Shown in pieces: positions 6,401-7,538 of a DNA stretch of 7,538 nt. The stretch is from AEGEAN-183 sp964002385 (GTDB lineage: Bacteria; Pseudomonadota; Gammaproteobacteria; Magnimaribacterales; Magnimaribacteraceae). The position numbers were made by a program, and so were the translations under genes. The stretch is taken from contig CAXFFS010000065.1 in the NCBI GenBank assembly GCA_964002385.1, positions 1-7,538 on the forward strand, in the 5' to 3' direction. The notes beneath the pieces were generated by a model. The model was not told where the DNA came from and made no database searches. It saw only the letters and a program-made list of their open reading frames with translations. Positions within the stretch are counted from its first letter, which is position 1. Each line of letters opens with the position of its first letter.

Positions 6401-7279
6401 ATGGATCAACTGACTGAAGATCTATTCAATAAACTAATTTCAGAGCCTAAATCAGAACATTCATTAGAAGTTCTAGATGGCAACATCTTTTATCAAAAAT
6501 GGGGCACTCCTGATAATCCAGGGATAGTATTAGTTCATGGAAGTGGTGCGCATTCGCACTGGTGGGATTTTGTAGCACCCCTTTTAATTGATCAGTATGA
6601 AGTATGTGCCTTAGACCTATCTGGCATGGGGAGTAGTGATCATCGAGAACACTATAGTCCAGAAATTTTTGGAGAGGAGATCATAGCTGTAGCAGAAGAT
6701 TCTGGTTTTTTTGATAACAGACCTTCTAATCCAATAATTTGTGGTCACAGCTTGGGTGGATACATGAGTATTCATGCCGCTAATCTTGCTTCTGAGGATA
6801 TTAAGGGAGTAATAATGATTGATTCACCCATAAGGCCACCTCATTTTGACTATTCAAGCCACAAAGGAAGTGGCCCTATAAGAAAAAGGAAAACTTATCC
6901 TGATAAAAAAACCATCCTGGAAAGGTTTAAACTTGCTCCTGATCAACCAACTGATTTTCCTTTTGTCATTGACTACATAGCCAAAAATTCTATACAAGAA
7001 GTTAATGGAGGCTTTGAATGGAAGTTTGACGACTCCCTCTTTAGTAAACTTGGTTATCCTCATATGCCTAAGAATAATGCCTTCAACCTTTTGTGCCCTT
7101 TAGGTTTTATATATGGGGAAAACAGTGCCTTGATAACAGAACCTATTCTAGATTATATGAAATCAAAATTTAGAGAAGATACACCCATAATAGAAATTAA
7201 AGGTGCTCACCATCATGTGTTATTAGACAAACCAATTGAATTAGCTAAAACAATTAAGGAGATTGTTAAAGATTGGTAA
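6401..7279 (+). CDS. Alpha/beta-fold hydrolase of unknown substrate
   Basis: This is a complete 292-residue soluble hydrolase. The oxyanion loop is HGSGAHSHWW (46-55) and the strand-4 block is LDLSGMGSSD (71-80). The nucleophile elbow GHSLGG (115-120) makes S117 the nucleophile. The acid is probably E240 in YGENSAL (238-244) or a residue close by. The catalytic histidine is in GAHHHVLLDKP (268-278), with H271 the best fit to the usual GHxxxxExP spacing. A helical cap of about 145-215 with a basic patch RKRK (161-164) lies between the core halves and would set specificity. There is no signal peptide. Esterase, lactonase, epoxide hydrolase-like and C-C hydrolase activities are all compatible; the Ser nucleophile argues against epoxide and haloalkane chemistry, which use Asp. 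It is divergent from the NUDIX/MBL operon and ends 3 bp before the stop of the opposite-strand DUF1330 gene. Confidence 0.88.
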   Translation: MDQLTEDLFNKLISEPKSEHSLEVLDGNIFYQKWGTPDNPGIVLVHGSGAHSHWWDFVAPLLIDQYEVCALDLSGMGSSDHREHYSPEIFGEEIIAVAEDSGFFDNRPSNPIICGHSLGGYMSIHAANLASEDIKGVIMIDSPIRPPHFDYSSHKGSGPIRKRKTYPDKKTILERFKLAPDQPTDFPFVIDYIAKNSIQEVNGGFEWKFDDSLFSKLGYPHMPKNNAFNLLCPLGFIYGENSALITEPILDYMKSKFREDTPIIEIKGAHHHVLLDKPIELAKTIKEIVKDW

Positions 7280-7282
7280 TTC

Positions 7283-7538
7283 TTAATCTCTAGGTGGAAT
7301 GCCCTTCACCATCGTAAGAGATACTATAGGAGCTCCCTTCCTTCTATATTCAGACAGCTTCTGATATTCGGGATCGTTATACCAGCCTTTAGCTACTTCT
7401 TCTGAGGGAAACTTAAAAATAACAATCCTCCCTTTAAGAGGAGTGTCTCCCTCCAAATGCTCTATGGAGTCATCGTAGGTTACGAACTCTCCCCCATGTT
7501 TCTTCAGAATAGGGAAGAACCCTTTTTCATATAGTCGG
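7283..7538 (-). CDS. DUF1330 family protein, C-terminal part (5' end outside window)
   Basis: Reading the - strand inward from position 7537 gives 84 residues without a stop, ending at TAA (complement of 7283-7285). There is no usable start in the window, so the gene begins beyond the right edge. DUF1330 proteins are about 95-100 residues with a ferredoxin-like (dimeric alpha/beta-barrel) fold, so roughly 12-15 residues are missing. The diagnostic blocks are HGGEFVTYDD, the strand GRIVIFKFPS and the strongly conserved WYNDPEYQKL, followed by RRKGAP. The biochemical role of the family is not established; members are small cytoplasmic proteins, often found near catabolic genes. It converges on the alpha/beta hydrolase gene with only 3 bp between the stops. 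Confidence 0.87.
   Translation of the reverse strand, partial: RLYEKGFFPILKKHGGEFVTYDDSIEHLEGDTPLKGRIVIFKFPSEEVAKGWYNDPEYQKLSEYRRKGAPIVSLTMVKGIPPRD

Noticed and set aside
6854..7063. 69-codon open frame on the - strand inside the alpha/beta hydrolase gene
   Set aside because: It is antisense to the cap region of a complete hydrolase gene, with no recognisable domain or start signal.
1..7538. Defence island, mobile element, CRISPR array, RNA gene or new multi-gene system
   Set aside because: All coding space is filled by recognisable metabolic or regulatory families. I saw no direct repeat arrays, transposase, integrase, terminal inverted repeats or structured RNA.

Overview
This is an A+T-rich, tightly packed chromosomal window from a gammaproteobacterium. 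That placement rests on the DksA, Acs and MsrA proteins, which follow the Escherichia coli sequences closely over long stretches. The short spacers, low G+C and enzyme set would fit a free-living marine lineage such as SAR86, but that is inference only. I see no mobile element, CRISPR array, tRNA, rRNA or phage gene, and no stretch above 300 bases without a gene.

Left block (1-4634, all + strand): the 3' two thirds of a PfkB-family sugar/nucleoside kinase of adenosine-kinase type; dksA, a stringent-response transcription factor with a lysine-rich N-terminal tail and an unusual CX4C half of its zinc finger; a deoxynucleoside kinase; acs (acetyl-CoA synthetase); and msrA (methionine sulfoxide reductase A). 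The kinase, acs and msrA genes are separated by 11 bp and then overlapped by 1 bp, so they are probably one transcript. The order dksA - dNK - acs resembles a contracted form of the long dksA...pcnB-folK-panBCD-pgi-acs region known from pseudomonads.

Middle block (4631-6313, - strand): a two-gene operon with a NUDT19-like NUDIX hydrolase upstream and a LACTB2-like metallo-beta-lactamase-fold hydrolase downstream, 6 bp apart. It meets msrA tail to tail, with both stop codons inside one CTAG.

Right block (6314-7538): an 87-bp divergent spacer, then a + strand alpha/beta hydrolase with the best Shine-Dalgarno sequence in the window, then on the - strand the C-terminal part of a DUF1330 protein that runs off the right edge.

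Functionally the window is metabolic housekeeping: nucleoside salvage (two kinases), acetate activation, oxidative repair of protein methionine, probable (acyl-)CoA or nucleotide-metabolite clean-up by the NUDIX/MBL pair, and a hydrolase of unknown substrate. I found no convincing new defence or mobile system. The items most worth a second look are the DksA zinc-finger insertion, the contracted dksA-acs locus and the NUDIX/MBL pair.
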